A model generated the notes under the pieces. The model saw only the letters and a list, made by a program, of their open reading frames with translations, was not told where the DNA came from and searched no databases. Positions 1 to 8,928 of a stretch of DNA of 64,000 nt are shown in pieces. The DNA is from a virus. A program made the position numbers and the translations under genes. The stretch is from positions 1 through 64,000 of the IMG/VR virus record IMGVR_UViG_3300010157_001667; one strand, 5' to 3'. Numbering within the stretch: the first letter of the stretch is position 1; each line of letters opens with the position of its first letter.

Positions 1-2044
1 CTTCACTTTGTCTGCCTTGCATGGCCAACAATGCCACACGTTGCAGATTGGCAAACACAGGATCGCCTAGGTTGTTGAACGCCTTGGTGATACCAGCGGC
101 GGTGTTATTTTCTGCCACACCTTCCGCCACACCTTCGTTCTTCACACAGTTGGGATATGTTTTTCCAAACATTTTTTTGTTACCTTCTTTGTGATAACCT
201 TTCCAACAAGCTTCATCTAAATTTTCATGGTCTCCGTGAGTTTCACACATACCACAATCAGGACAAGTCATCTCCATAACATTGTCAATACTTTCATTGT
301 GCTTCTTCTTACCTGCACAATGAGCCTTTTGACTAAAGCCTTTAGGATGACTACAGTTGATACTGGATTTATATTTTTGACTCCACTCTTCCTCTACATT
401 TTCAGGCATCATACCGTGTTTTTTAACGTGTGCATCTAACTCATCACGTTGCTTATTCAATTCCTGTATACGTGCTTTGTCACCCATCTGAATAGCGTGT
501 CTGAGTTTTTCCTGAATACTATCTGCTAAATCCATATAATCATTCATTCTCATTCTAGTAGGAACACTATCATCTTCATCAATACCTTTTGGTTTAGCAT
601 ATGCGGCTTTGTTAGTCAATAATCTATTCTTAACATATTCTAATGCTTTGTCTAGTTTTCTATTCAACTCAACATAGTTATCTCTTGCACCATCACGTGC
701 TAACATACCTGTATCAACACCGGCTTCAATGTTTGGTGTCAATAAGCCTTTCTTATCAAGTCTCTGAACTAAGTTATCTAATATACCTTGTTTCTCAATA
801 GCTTTGTTTAATTGACCTAATCTAGTTTTTAGGTCAGAATGTTTCTCACCTGGCATCGCTACCATAGGACTAGATGTTGCTCTTTGTCTAAGATTAGGTT
901 CTCTTGCCGTGAACTTAGCAACTGTGTTTTGTTTAAAATCTTTTTCCCACTGTTCTAACTCAGCCATACGTTGTTGTTCAAGTTGTTGTTTAACTTGTTG
1001 TAATGCTTGTATAGACTTAGATGTTAGTTCATCACCTAAGCTTTCTGGTAATGGTTTATCTAGTTTCTTTATTGGTGGTCTAGTAGGTGGATGATAAGCT
1101 GATTTAGCTCTATTCTGTGTTCCTAATATTTTAGGATTGTTTACTCTAGGGTAACCAGTTTTGAATGGGTCAATTGGTTGTTCAGTAGCTTCATCCATAC
1201 CTTGCTCTATAACTTCTACGAATTTTTTACCAATAGGATTAATATAAGGTTCTGTAGGGTTGAATGTAGCTAGTTTGTGTGCCAATGTTTCTGCCATATC
1301 GCGGCCAGAAATACCATCAGCAACTATTGCACTGCCGGATCTTTTAATTTGATTTAACACGCTAGCTTGTGGGCTGGCTAACTGTGCCCCGTAGCTGTTG
1401 AAATCTTTTGGAGGATACTGTTTAGGAAATACAGCACTTAGAGCTTCCCAAATTGCGGCGGCTGCAGGGCCACCTCGTCCAAGTGGCCCATATACTTTGA
1501 TAGCAAAACCATGACTAGGTGGTTTGTTAGTAGCAGGCGCAGTGAATGTTTCTACATCACCTTCAAACTCATTTATTCCCTGGCTGATGCTAGATTTCTT
1601 TTTATCATTATCAAATTGTTTCTTAGTTGCTTTAACAATACCACTAAAACGTTTGTTACCACGCTTATGATTACCTTCACTGTCAGCCTTACTTGCATCA
1701 GACGCAGCCGCTGTTTTATATTGACTTAACTTGGTGTTAGATAATTCATCTAGTTGAGATTCCGCTACACTGCGACTTACTAATCCAACTTCTAATTCTG
1801 GACGCTTTGCTAATAGTGATTGTCTTGCTTTTAATGCTTGTTCTTTACTAGCAAACGTAACTGTCTTGCCATCTTTACTCCAAACTTTGCCATTAATCTT
1901 TAACGCCCATTCTTGTTTAGATGGTTGCTGAACATCTAAATCGTGTCGTTCATCATCTCTTGGACCGCGACTGAAGCCAGTACGATTATCACCATATCTT
2001 CTATGTGTAGCTTCGTTTAATAAACCTTTAAGAATTTTACTCAT
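1..2044 (-). CDS. Large internal head protein, C-terminal part outside window
   Basis: The minus-strand frame is open from an ATG at 2042-2044 to the window edge, so the C-terminus is missing (about 681 residues seen). The start MSKILKGLLNEATH carries an L-N-E motif at residues 9-11, like the capsid-targeting peptides of T4 internal proteins cut by protease gp21. A module beginning ESQLDELS recurs in the next gene upstream (C-terminal part of 2046-3116). Towards the visible end are Cys/His-rich segments (IDCSHPKGFSQKAHC, MTCPDCGMCETH, ACWKGYHKEGN) and an EGVAEGVAE tract; I recall such motifs from head-associated proteins of T4-like marine phages. It lies 1 bp after the gene at 2046-3116 and is presumably cotranscribed with it. 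Enzymatic function is unknown; the head location is inference. Confidence 0.7.
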   Translation of the reverse strand, partial: MSKILKGLLNEATHRRYGDNRTGFSRGPRDDERHDLDVQQPSKQEWALKINGKVWSKDGKTVTFASKEQALKARQSLLAKRPELEVGLVSRSVAESQLDELSNTKLSQYKTAAASDASKADSEGNHKRGNKRFSGIVKATKKQFDNDKKKSSISQGINEFEGDVETFTAPATNKPPSHGFAIKVYGPLGRGGPAAAAIWEALSAVFPKQYPPKDFNSYGAQLASPQASVLNQIKRSGSAIVADGISGRDMAETLAHKLATFNPTEPYINPIGKKFVEVIEQGMDEATEQPIDPFKTGYPRVNNPKILGTQNRAKSAYHPPTRPPIKKLDKPLPESLGDELTSKSIQALQQVKQQLEQQRMAELEQWEKDFKQNTVAKFTAREPNLRQRATSSPMVAMPGEKHSDLKTRLGQLNKAIEKQGILDNLVQRLDKKGLLTPNIEAGVDTGMLARDGARDNYVELNRKLDKALEYVKNRLLTNKAAYAKPKGIDEDDSVPTRMRMNDYMDLADSIQEKLRHAIQMGDKARIQELNKQRDELDAHVKKHGMMPENVEEEWSQKYKSSINCSHPKGFSQKAHCAGKKKHNESIDNVMEMTCPDCGMCETHGDHENLDEACWKGYHKEGNKKMFGKTYPNCVKNEGVAEGVAENNTAAGITKAFNNLGDPVFANLQRVALLAMQGRQSE

Positions 2045-2045
2045 A

Positions 2046-3116
2046 TTACTTCTTACCAGTTATTTTATCTACGGCACGGTCAATACCAGCCTGACGTTTT
2101 TCAATCTTGGCATCTTTTTCAAAACGACTTGCAGGTAATTTTGAATTGAAAGCGGAAGTAGCTACTCTAGCACCTTTCTGAAACTGTGTATCACCTTTAC
2201 GGTTAGCCATATCACCTGATGCTGATTTTACATAACTACCTAATGCTTTTGGACTTAATTCGTCAAGTTGACTCTCACCCATTTCACCATTGGTCATAGC
2301 ACCAGTAGTACCTAAACTTTCATTAGCACCTTGCTGACCATATGCATCAATCATTTGCCTAATATAGAAATTATAAAAACCACGACGGCTATTGTATTCT
2401 CTATCTCCTAATACAGTCTTTAGTGCCTTTACAGCATCATTTACATCTGAACCACGCATTATTTTTAATGCATCAGTAACAAGTGAATCAACTCTATCAT
2501 TGCCTTCATTCATAGCATCTGGATCAGTTTGCATTTCTTTTGCGCTGATTAAGTAATCCATAACTGTTACCATGTTACTCTTTACAGCACCAATCTTTTC
2601 TGAAACCCATTCTGGGAAGTTATCTCTAGTCGATAGCTCTTTATCTAAATGACTTGCTACACGAACAATAGTATGTAAACTATTTTTTAATGTTTCACCT
2701 TCGTGTTCTGATTTATCAGGATCGTGCTTAACAAAACCAGACTTTTTTAAACGACCTTGACCAGGAACAACTATTAAATCTTGTTCGCTTAAATCAGTTT
2801 CATTGACTGGTGGTGCGGGTCTTTGTTGAGGCTGCTTATTCATTGAAGCCTTCATTTCTTCTCTACTTTTACCGTATTTCTTTTGAAATTCAGCTGGTTT
2901 CATATTCTGTAAGTCATATGCTAAATCTTTCATTGCGGCTTCGTTTAAACTGTTAGCAAATGCTTTATTAGTTTTCTTGCCTTTAAGTAGATTACCTACT
3001 TTATTGCCACCATAAACACTTGGATTACGTGTTTGCATTTTGACAAAACCCATTTCAGTGGGTGCAACTGAACCTGCTGTTGTGCTTGTTTCTTGGATAA
3101 TTTGACTGATTTTCAT
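2046..3116 (-). CDS. Putative internal virion protein with targeting peptide
   Basis: This 356-residue protein is hydrophilic and basic at both ends. It begins MKISQIIQET, with I-Q-E at residues 7-9, the T4 prohead protease consensus (I/L-x-E). A second possible site, SLNEAAM, occurs further in. The last third contains ESQLDELSPKALGSY followed by a basic helical tail, the same module as in the neighbouring partial gene, so the two are related by domain sharing. No catalytic motif is recognised. It has its own late promoter box at 3138-3145 and a weak SD (GGGATT) before the ATG. Packaging in the head is inferred from the N-terminus and the neighbours. Confidence 0.7.
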   Translation of the reverse strand: MKISQIIQETSTTAGSVAPTEMGFVKMQTRNPSVYGGNKVGNLLKGKKTNKAFANSLNEAAMKDLAYDLQNMKPAEFQKKYGKSREEMKASMNKQPQQRPAPPVNETDLSEQDLIVVPGQGRLKKSGFVKHDPDKSEHEGETLKNSLHTIVRVASHLDKELSTRDNFPEWVSEKIGAVKSNMVTVMDYLISAKEMQTDPDAMNEGNDRVDSLVTDALKIMRGSDVNDAVKALKTVLGDREYNSRRGFYNFYIRQMIDAYGQQGANESLGTTGAMTNGEMGESQLDELSPKALGSYVKSASGDMANRKGDTQFQKGARVATSAFNSKLPASRFEKDAKIEKRQAGIDRAVDKITGKK

Positions 3117-3137
3117 ATGGAATCCCGTTTGATATAG

Positions 3138-3145
3138 TATTTATC
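3138..3145 (-). promoter_or_regulatory. Late promoter box GATAAATA
   Basis: T4-type late promoter octamer on the minus strand, 21 nt before the ATG at 3116; an SD-like GGGATT lies between. A 7-bp stem TTTGATA/TATCAAA overlaps the box. Confidence 0.75.
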
Positions 3146-3166
3146 AAAATACCATATTAACGAAAC

Positions 3167-5587
3167 TTAAGAGATTTTGCCGTTTGCTTTTGCTGTAGGA
3201 GGAACGCCGGCTCTACTAGTTAACCAACCAAACGCTTTTGCGTTCTTTTTGATACTGTAGGGATTAACATCTACTGTTAGTGCTGTCTTAAATCGTGGAT
3301 CGTTTTTTTGTTTTTCACTTGGTATATAACCTGAGGCTTCATTAATTGGCTGTTTTAATATTTCAATGACTTTATCTGCGGCGGCTTTTAATGCTTGGTC
3401 ATATCCCATTTCTTCTGCTTCTTTATCACTTTTACCTAAGAATGGTTTAAGCATACTTTTAGCAACATTTAACCTTACTTTTTCCTCGTCAGGTTGATTG
3501 TACACCCGTTGTAATTGGCTTTCACGTTGAAAATAGCTAGACCATCCAATAGCATCAGCTAATCCTTGTATATCGTATCGTCTATGTTGTAGTGTTGGAT
3601 TACGATTATCAAACATCTTATGCTGTTTAATAATTCGTGGATCTAACACAACGCCTTGTGTTGGTTCATTGTGAGCAATCCAACCACCACCATCGTCATA
3701 CACACTGGTAAAGCCTAAATCACGCAATACTTTATTCCAACGAACAACATTAGTTTCATCATTTTGTCCTAGTCTACTTAAGCAGTCGTAGATAAACCAG
3801 TATGGCGTATCATCATATTCATCTTCTTCACTTGCTTGTTGTATTACTTCTTCTGGGCAATATTGAAGTAATGCTTGTTTTAGTTTGGCAGGATCAACTT
3901 TGGTTTGTTTAGTCATTTCGCCTGAACGGTTATACTGAAACAACTGTAGATAGGGGAAGTTATCTCCCCATGGTAGTGATTCATCACGGTCAGCCATTTG
4001 CATAAAATATTGCAATGGATAAAAGTAAATACCTTTAGGTGTGTCTTCGCTAACAGCCGCACGTGGGTTAATGCCTAACTTAGGCTCCATAGTCATACTA
4101 ACAGCCCAGTTATCTTTATCACTGATATTATCTTCAGCGTAATTAATAAGGTCATATTTTCCAGAGCCACTTTTTCTATTCTGTTCTGGGTTTCTACGTG
4201 CTTCTGCTACATCTTTCTTTACCCTACTCAATTCGTAGATAACTTTATTGCCGGTGTCTGCTCTAAATGCTTTAAAGCCCCAAGACTTAGAATAACGCTG
4301 AACTAATTTGTCATATAGATTAGCTCTGCTTTGTGAGTCGTGTCCGGTGTCATCTACTTTGTTTGCAGAAAAGGTTATTTTATTGGGCGTATACTCTTTA
4401 ATAAATGTTTGTATAGCACTTAACACAGTGGCAAATACACGTTGTTGATCACCTTCGCCGGTGACTTCTTGGCTATTGTTTCTCCAAAACTCAACACTCC
4501 ATGCTTCCTCTTTTGAATCTTTACTAAATCCCTTGTTAAACATAATACTTAGAAAAGTTCCGTCATCTAATCGTGCTATTGCATCTACATCACCATAGTC
4601 ACCCTTTTCCCACCGAAGTACTTCATACGGTTTATCAAAACTTTCTTCTAATCCAATTTTAGCTAATTTGTTGTAATAATGAGGATCTTCGCCAATATGG
4701 TCTAGTGCAATTTTACGTGCAATATTACGTTCACTTGTATGCTCTAATTCAACTTTGATTCCTTTGTCTAACTGTATCAATATATCACGTTTAGGTACTT
4801 TATACTTGATAACAAGTTGCTCAATAGTAGGAGTAGTTTTATACATCAGTTCATTATCTTCTTCAACGGAATACATACCTTCAATACTCAATCGTTGGCT
4901 ATGTAGCTTGTCCCGTAAATCATATAATTTAGTAATAACACCCTGACTACGTAACACTTTATAAGCTAGGTTCTCTGGGCCAAACTCACCACCAAAGTCC
5001 AATCCAGCTTGGCGATATCGTTTGATAGTATCTAATACGTTTTTTACCTTACTTAAATCTTTTGAATGTAATGCATATTCTATTATTTTAGCTAACTTTT
5101 CATACTTCTGCTTAGTAGCAGTTTGGTCTAAGTTGCTTCTACGTTTACTGGGGACTCTGATCCATTTGTTCTTTATTATACTATATTCACCTAAACTAAT
5201 TACCGGTAAATTTGCATCCTGAACATATAACTCTACTGGAATTCCATTGATAGTGATATCATGTGATTCATTATACAGATTCTTTTTAGCGTGAAACAGT
5301 TCTTGGTAAACTGCATCATCTGAGTATTGAGTTAAATCCACTAAGATATGTAAATCTAAATCACTATTGGGAGTGTAACTAAATGCCGCATTACTGCCGG
5401 ATATAGTAATATCTTTAACGTCTAAGTCTTTGACACCTAATTCAGAAATAAAATCTTGTGCAATAACTTTAAGTTGTTCATCAACATCAGGACGTAGTTG
5501 TTGCCCATGAAATAACTTAGGGTTAAGTTGGTCGTGAAATGCTATTGCATCTGACATTTTAAATGAGTCGAGTTCTTTTAGGTCCAT
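3167..5587 (-). CDS. Large protein with N-terminal nucleotidyltransferase-like domain
   Basis: The product has 806 residues. Residues about 60-125 show the polymerase-beta-type nucleotidyltransferase pattern: ISGSNAAF (G64-S65), then NSDLDLH (D76 and D78) and a third acidic residue near E119 (PVELYVQD). The rest is long, charged and not recognised, with a basic C-terminus. The N-terminus MDLKELD contains L-K-E at residues 3-5, a possible prohead-protease site. The start codon lies 4 nt after a GATAAATA late box and has no SD; an alternative ATG is residue 11. The substrate is unknown; transfer of a nucleotide to RNA, protein or a small molecule is possible. A virion-associated role is inferred from neighbours. 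Confidence 0.7.
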   Translation of the reverse strand: MDLKELDSFKMSDAIAFHDQLNPKLFHGQQLRPDVDEQLKVIAQDFISELGVKDLDVKDITISGSNAAFSYTPNSDLDLHILVDLTQYSDDAVYQELFHAKKNLYNESHDITINGIPVELYVQDANLPVISLGEYSIIKNKWIRVPSKRRSNLDQTATKQKYEKLAKIIEYALHSKDLSKVKNVLDTIKRYRQAGLDFGGEFGPENLAYKVLRSQGVITKLYDLRDKLHSQRLSIEGMYSVEEDNELMYKTTPTIEQLVIKYKVPKRDILIQLDKGIKVELEHTSERNIARKIALDHIGEDPHYYNKLAKIGLEESFDKPYEVLRWEKGDYGDVDAIARLDDGTFLSIMFNKGFSKDSKEEAWSVEFWRNNSQEVTGEGDQQRVFATVLSAIQTFIKEYTPNKITFSANKVDDTGHDSQSRANLYDKLVQRYSKSWGFKAFRADTGNKVIYELSRVKKDVAEARRNPEQNRKSGSGKYDLINYAEDNISDKDNWAVSMTMEPKLGINPRAAVSEDTPKGIYFYPLQYFMQMADRDESLPWGDNFPYLQLFQYNRSGEMTKQTKVDPAKLKQALLQYCPEEVIQQASEEDEYDDTPYWFIYDCLSRLGQNDETNVVRWNKVLRDLGFTSVYDDGGGWIAHNEPTQGVVLDPRIIKQHKMFDNRNPTLQHRRYDIQGLADAIGWSSYFQRESQLQRVYNQPDEEKVRLNVAKSMLKPFLGKSDKEAEEMGYDQALKAAADKVIEILKQPINEASGYIPSEKQKNDPRFKTALTVDVNPYSIKKNAKAFGWLTSRAGVPPTAKANGKIS

Positions 5588-5591
5588 ACAG

Positions 5592-5599
5592 TATTTATC
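5592..5599 (-). promoter_or_regulatory. Late promoter box GATAAATA, leaderless type
   Basis: The box ends 4 nt before the ATG at 5587 and no SD is present. The stop codon of the preceding amidotransferase gene overlaps the box. Confidence 0.75.
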
Positions 5600-6242
5600 T
5601 CTGCATTAATAGGTCAACAAACTCTAATAGTAGTGTATGATGTTTCTCCTGATGCCAGTGTTTATTGATATATTGCCATGGTTTTTGATACCAATATTCC
5701 TGACTTTCTAAATGACAGCCTATTAATCCTATTCTATTTTGTATGATAGCCATTGGATCGCCGTTAGCATATGTTGATATTGTTGTGAATTTATCACTAT
5801 TTCCTATCATTGCACATCCATCATAAAAAAACATATTTTCATTGTTACCATTCCATATTACCGATGCTACTGTACCATAAGATTTTTTAATGTCGCTAGT
5901 TGGTCTCTTAATGTATTGTACTGGCTCAACGTTATCAAGTATGTCAAAATAATAACTTCCGGCCCAATATGCCCCCATACATATTCCCAAATATCTACCG
6001 CCATTACTAATGTAATCAGCAAATTTGTTTTGTATTTTTCTTCTAAAAAATTTATCATAAGAACTAGCGTCTCCTATTCCTCCTGGAAATGATACCATAT
6101 CATATGATTCTAAATTAATAGTGCTACATTCATCAAATGAGAATAAAGTAATAGCATATGAATTAGATAGTGCTTTTATCATACCTTCACAACAATCCTT
6201 ACTACATTCAGGATGGTTTATGAATAATGCTATTGTTTTCAT
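5595..6242 (-). CDS. Class I glutamine amidotransferase-like protein
   Basis: This 215-residue protein has the flavodoxin-like amidotransferase layout: a SFPGGIGDA loop near residue 51, a nucleophile elbow YLGICMGAYWAG with Cys88, and a late histidine in LIGCHLES. It most resembles the biotin-protein-ligase N-terminal (BPL_N) type of GATase fold rather than a biosynthetic glutaminase domain, as no synthetase partner is fused. The stop codon lies in the late promoter of the next gene. It sits directly downstream of a glycosyltransferase, so it may help modify a small molecule or glycan. Upstream of its ATG is a CTAAATA late box and a GGAG SD. The substrate is not deducible. Confidence 0.7.
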   Translation of the reverse strand: MKTIALFINHPECSKDCCEGMIKALSNSYAITLFSFDECSTINLESYDMVSFPGGIGDASSYDKFFRRKIQNKFADYISNGGRYLGICMGAYWAGSYYFDILDNVEPVQYIKRPTSDIKKSYGTVASVIWNGNNENMFFYDGCAMIGNSDKFTTISTYANGDPMAIIQNRIGLIGCHLESQEYWYQKPWQYINKHWHQEKHHTLLLEFVDLLMQR

Positions 6243-6249
6243 TTAGTTA

Positions 6250-6960
6250 CTAACTCCAGTATTTAGATGAGTCTAAACTATCCCAATATCTTTTATTATT
6301 GCGGTTGATGAAGTTTTTAATTAAGTAAGTAGCCATACCAAAGTATCCCATCTTTTTAAATCTACGACTGTCCTGTCCAAAATAGTGATTGACAATACTA
6401 AACTTTTTAGGACTATACATTCTGGATAGGAAATAATCTTCAGACGTTACTGTCTTTTCGGGGAAACCACCCAATTCTTCAAACTTGTCCCTGCGAGTCA
6501 ACATAAATGCTCCAATTGCAAAGGGTGAGAAATATTTCAGTATATGGTTTATAATATTAAAGATAGTAAATCCAATACTTGCACGTATATCGTTGTCATA
6601 AGACTTGATGTTTAATCCAACCAGATCCAATTGATTAACTTCTATTTCTCTAACAGCATCTTTAATTACATCATTTTTAAAAAAACGTACATCGGCGTCA
6701 ATGAATAGTATGTATGGTGTTGTAACTAATTTAGCTCCATTGTTCTTAGCAATAGAAACAGGGCCACCTTCAATAACTTCCACGTTCAATGAATAACTAT
6801 TATCTTTTATAACGTGTCTGGTATTATCAGTAGAACAGTCTGCAATGATAATTCTAGTATCACCGATGTATTGTAAACGCAGTGATTCTAATAAATGATG
6901 GATATAATTTTCCTCATTTTTGCAAGGAACTACGATAGTAATTTTATCACTGACTTTCAT
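6250..6960 (-). CDS. Family 2 glycosyltransferase
   Basis: A GT-A fold enzyme of 236 residues. It opens with KITIVVPCKNEENYI, the usual GT2 nucleotide-binding strand, has DCSTDN near residue 41 and the metal-binding DAD at residues 88-90 (LFIDADVRFF). A hydrophobic stretch near FSPFAIGAFML and the later TSEDYFLSRM segment fit a membrane-associated GT2. I chose the ATG at 6958-6960; the frame also allows a GTG four codons earlier, but the GAAGGAAA SD abuts that GTG and suits the ATG better. It probably glycosylates a phage structure, DNA base or host surface polymer. The acceptor is unknown. Confidence 0.78.
   Translation of the reverse strand: MKVSDKITIVVPCKNEENYIHHLLESLRLQYIGDTRIIIADCSTDNTRHVIKDNSYSLNVEVIEGGPVSIAKNNGAKLVTTPYILFIDADVRFFKNDVIKDAVREIEVNQLDLVGLNIKSYDNDIRASIGFTIFNIINHILKYFSPFAIGAFMLTRRDKFEELGGFPEKTVTSEDYFLSRMYSPKKFSIVNHYFGQDSRRFKKMGYFGMATYLIKNFINRNNKRYWDSLDSSKYWS
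6260..6267 (-). promoter_or_regulatory. Late promoter-like box TCTAAATA
   Basis: Lies 17 nt before the ATG of the amidotransferase gene, within the 3' end of the glycosyltransferase gene. A GGAG SD follows. CTAAATA is a known variant in T4-like cyanophages. Confidence 0.55.
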
Positions 6961-7032
6961 TTCTTTACACACTTTCCTTCAATTTTAAATTGATTAAATT
7001 TTAACCAATATGTCATACTTTGTAGACTTTGT

Positions 7033-7875
7033 TCACATGCCACTCGGTCCTGAAACATCAACTCCACTCTCGCCGGCACGTCTTTTGAGTCGTTTAAGTG
7101 AACTGCCATTAACATCAATATCCACATTGTCCTTCTCCTTAGTCCAGGTTACTATTTCCCAACTACCATTGTGATGTTCTACTAATGCTGTACAACTTTC
7201 AACCCAGTCACCATCATTCATGTAGATGACACCATCTATCTCTTTAATCTCTGCGTGGTGTATATGTCCACATATGACACCATCATAACCACGTTTTTTA
7301 CAATAACCTGCCAAGTTCTTTTCAAACTGGAACATGAAGTCTATTGCTTTTTTTACTTTGTATTTAATATATTTACTAAGACTAAAATACCCAAAACCCA
7401 TGCGATGACGGATCCAATTGAATTTGCTATTAAGCGATAAAATAAAGTCATATGCTTTGTCTCCTAAAAATGCTATCCAGGGTGCTAATCTAGTAATGCC
7501 ATCAAACAAGTCACCGTGTGTAACTAGATAATGCTTCCCATCAATACCTATATGTTCTATTTGATTGTGTATCTCTACTAGACCAAAGCTAAAACCATAT
7601 GGTATCATTGGTCTGAGAAACTCATCGTGATTGCCTGCTATATAAACAACTCTAGTTCCTCGTTTAGCATGTCCTAATACCCTACGAACAACGTTAGTAT
7701 GACTTTGTTTCCAACGCCATTTATTCTGTTGTATGCGCCATGCATCAATGATATCACCCACAAGATATAATGTGTCGCAGGTGTTGTGTTTAAGAAAGTT
7801 GTTTAACTTATCCGCTTTACTATCTTTAGTACCAAGATGAACATCACTAACAAAGATAGAGCGGTATGTTTTCAT
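7033..7875 (-). CDS. LpxH-like calcineurin-type metallophosphoesterase
   Basis: All five metallophosphoesterase motifs are present in the 280-residue product: SDVHLG (D11, H13), VGDIIDAW (D41, D44), GNHDE (residues 81-85), THGD (119-122) and GHIHHAE (203-209). The arrangement is that of UDP-2,3-diacylglucosamine pyrophosphatases (LpxH/LpxH2), which act in lipid A synthesis, but substrate specificity cannot be read from sequence. The open frame extends upstream through a terminator hairpin; the ATG at 7873-7875 starts at the conserved first strand and lies 4 nt after an AATAAATA late box, without SD. The C-terminal 35 residues are charged and not part of the fold. Presence in a phage beside two glycosyltransferases is unusual. 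Confidence 0.78.
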   Translation of the reverse strand: MKTYRSIFVSDVHLGTKDSKADKLNNFLKHNTCDTLYLVGDIIDAWRIQQNKWRWKQSHTNVVRRVLGHAKRGTRVVYIAGNHDEFLRPMIPYGFSFGLVEIHNQIEHIGIDGKHYLVTHGDLFDGITRLAPWIAFLGDKAYDFILSLNSKFNWIRHRMGFGYFSLSKYIKYKVKKAIDFMFQFEKNLAGYCKKRGYDGVICGHIHHAEIKEIDGVIYMNDGDWVESCTALVEHHNGSWEIVTWTKEKDNVDIDVNGSSLKRLKRRAGESGVDVSGPSGM

Positions 7876-7879
7876 CTTG

Positions 7880-7887
7880 TATTTATT
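7880..7887 (-). promoter_or_regulatory. Late promoter box AATAAATA, leaderless type
   Basis: The box ends 4 nt before the ATG of the LpxH-like gene at 7875. No SD is present. Confidence 0.6.
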
Positions 7888-7929
7888 TGTAATATTATGA
7901 CAAATATGTGACAAGATAGCCATTAAAAA

Positions 7930-7945
7930 AGCCCCTTTCGGGGCT
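7930..7945 (-). terminator. Terminator after the glycosyltransferase gene
   Basis: A GC-rich 6-bp stem AGCCCC/GGGGCT with a 4-nt loop, followed on the minus strand by six T. It lies between the glycosyltransferase stop and the start of the LpxH-like gene. Confidence 0.8.
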
Positions 7946-7948
7946 AGT

Positions 7949-8872
7949 TTAAGTTTGAATCGTAACGTTTCCGTCTGCATCCGGAACAGCTTGTTCTGCT
8001 AACTTTTTCGCTTGTTCTTCGGCATACATAGGTCCGATTGTGTTCATCAAGTGTTGTTGATTTTCCATGCAGAATACATATGATCCTGAATGACGTAACA
8101 ATACACGTTTATCCATCCAGATACGACCGCCCATATCACGCCAGTTTTCGCAGAATGTCCAGTCTTCACTGTAGTAACGATTCTGACGAACTGCTGTATC
8201 AAAGTAAGTCTTCAAGTGTTGGTCATACTTTGGATCTAAACCAATGTCGTTCTTATACTGCTTAACTGCAGGATGAGTCTTCATCTTCTCAAATACATGT
8301 TTCTTCATTAATAAGAAACCTGTACCTGCCTTAGATACTTCTTGTAAGCCATCTGGTCCTTCTTCAGCACCTTCAAATCCATTGACTACCCATTTGATTG
8401 GCATAGTCTTCATAGGGTATAGTCCACCGATAACATCTACGTCACGGTTCAATAATACTAATAGATGCCATGGCTCCCAACCAATGTCTGCATCAACAAA
8501 GAATAAGTGTGTTGCATCTGGCATGTCCAAAAACTTTGCAGTTAGTGTATTACGTGCCCGGCTAATGAGTGATTCATTGACCATTGTTTCTAATGTCCAA
8601 TCGATACCAAGTTGACGGGCTGTGTTTGCCCACTTAATAAATGACATAAATGTAGATTCGGTTAGCATACCACCATAACATGGCATTGCAATATGTACTT
8701 TAGTTGTACGTAGAAAATCTACGTTAACTTGTACTTGTCCGGGAGTTGCGGCAGCTGGAGTTTCCGTTGGTGCAGCCGGGGGATTTTCAGCCGCTTGTTG
8801 GGCTATTTCTTGTACCTGTTCGACGGGTATTGTTTTTTCTTCAGTTGTTGCTTTGGTTTTTTTAGTTGCCAT
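7949..8872 (-). CDS. Glycosyltransferase with low-complexity N-terminus
   Basis: Residues 1-50 are Ala/Pro/Glu-rich linker. From residue 58 follows a GT-A domain: VHIAMPCYGG, the NESLISRARN helix near residue 100, the metal-binding THLFFVDADIGW (D127, D129) and VDVIGGLYPMK. This pattern is common in phage-encoded glycosyltransferases of the Anp1-like type. The length is 307 residues. A GC-rich hairpin with a T-run lies just after the stop and would end the transcript. A clear SD (AGAGGACC) precedes the ATG and a TGTAAATA late-type box lies upstream. It may work with the GT2 enzyme at 6250-6960. The acceptor is unknown. Confidence 0.78.
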   Translation of the reverse strand: MATKKTKATTEEKTIPVEQVQEIAQQAAENPPAAPTETPAAATPGQVQVNVDFLRTTKVHIAMPCYGGMLTESTFMSFIKWANTARQLGIDWTLETMVNESLISRARNTLTAKFLDMPDATHLFFVDADIGWEPWHLLVLLNRDVDVIGGLYPMKTMPIKWVVNGFEGAEEGPDGLQEVSKAGTGFLLMKKHVFEKMKTHPAVKQYKNDIGLDPKYDQHLKTYFDTAVRQNRYYSEDWTFCENWRDMGGRIWMDKRVLLRHSGSYVFCMENQQHLMNTIGPMYAEEQAKKLAEQAVPDADGNVTIQT

Positions 8873-8895
8873 GTGGTCCTCTTAAATGATGTAAT

Positions 8896-8903
8896 TATTT
8901 ACA
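8896..8903 (-). promoter_or_regulatory. Late promoter-like box TGTAAATA
   Basis: Lies 23 nt before the ATG at 8872, with AGAGGACC as SD. Weaker match (T-G at the first positions). Confidence 0.4.
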
Positions 8904-8928
8904 CTAGTTAAGAGGTGCCGAAATATTT

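Noticed and set aside
227-1729. Several plus-strand frames of 60-72 residues opposite the first gene
   Set aside because: They are antisense to a continuous minus-strand gene and lack SD and family resemblance.
7876-7980. 35-residue N-terminal extension of the LpxH-like protein
   Set aside because: It reads through a transcription terminator and the late box; the metallophosphoesterase fold starts at the chosen ATG.
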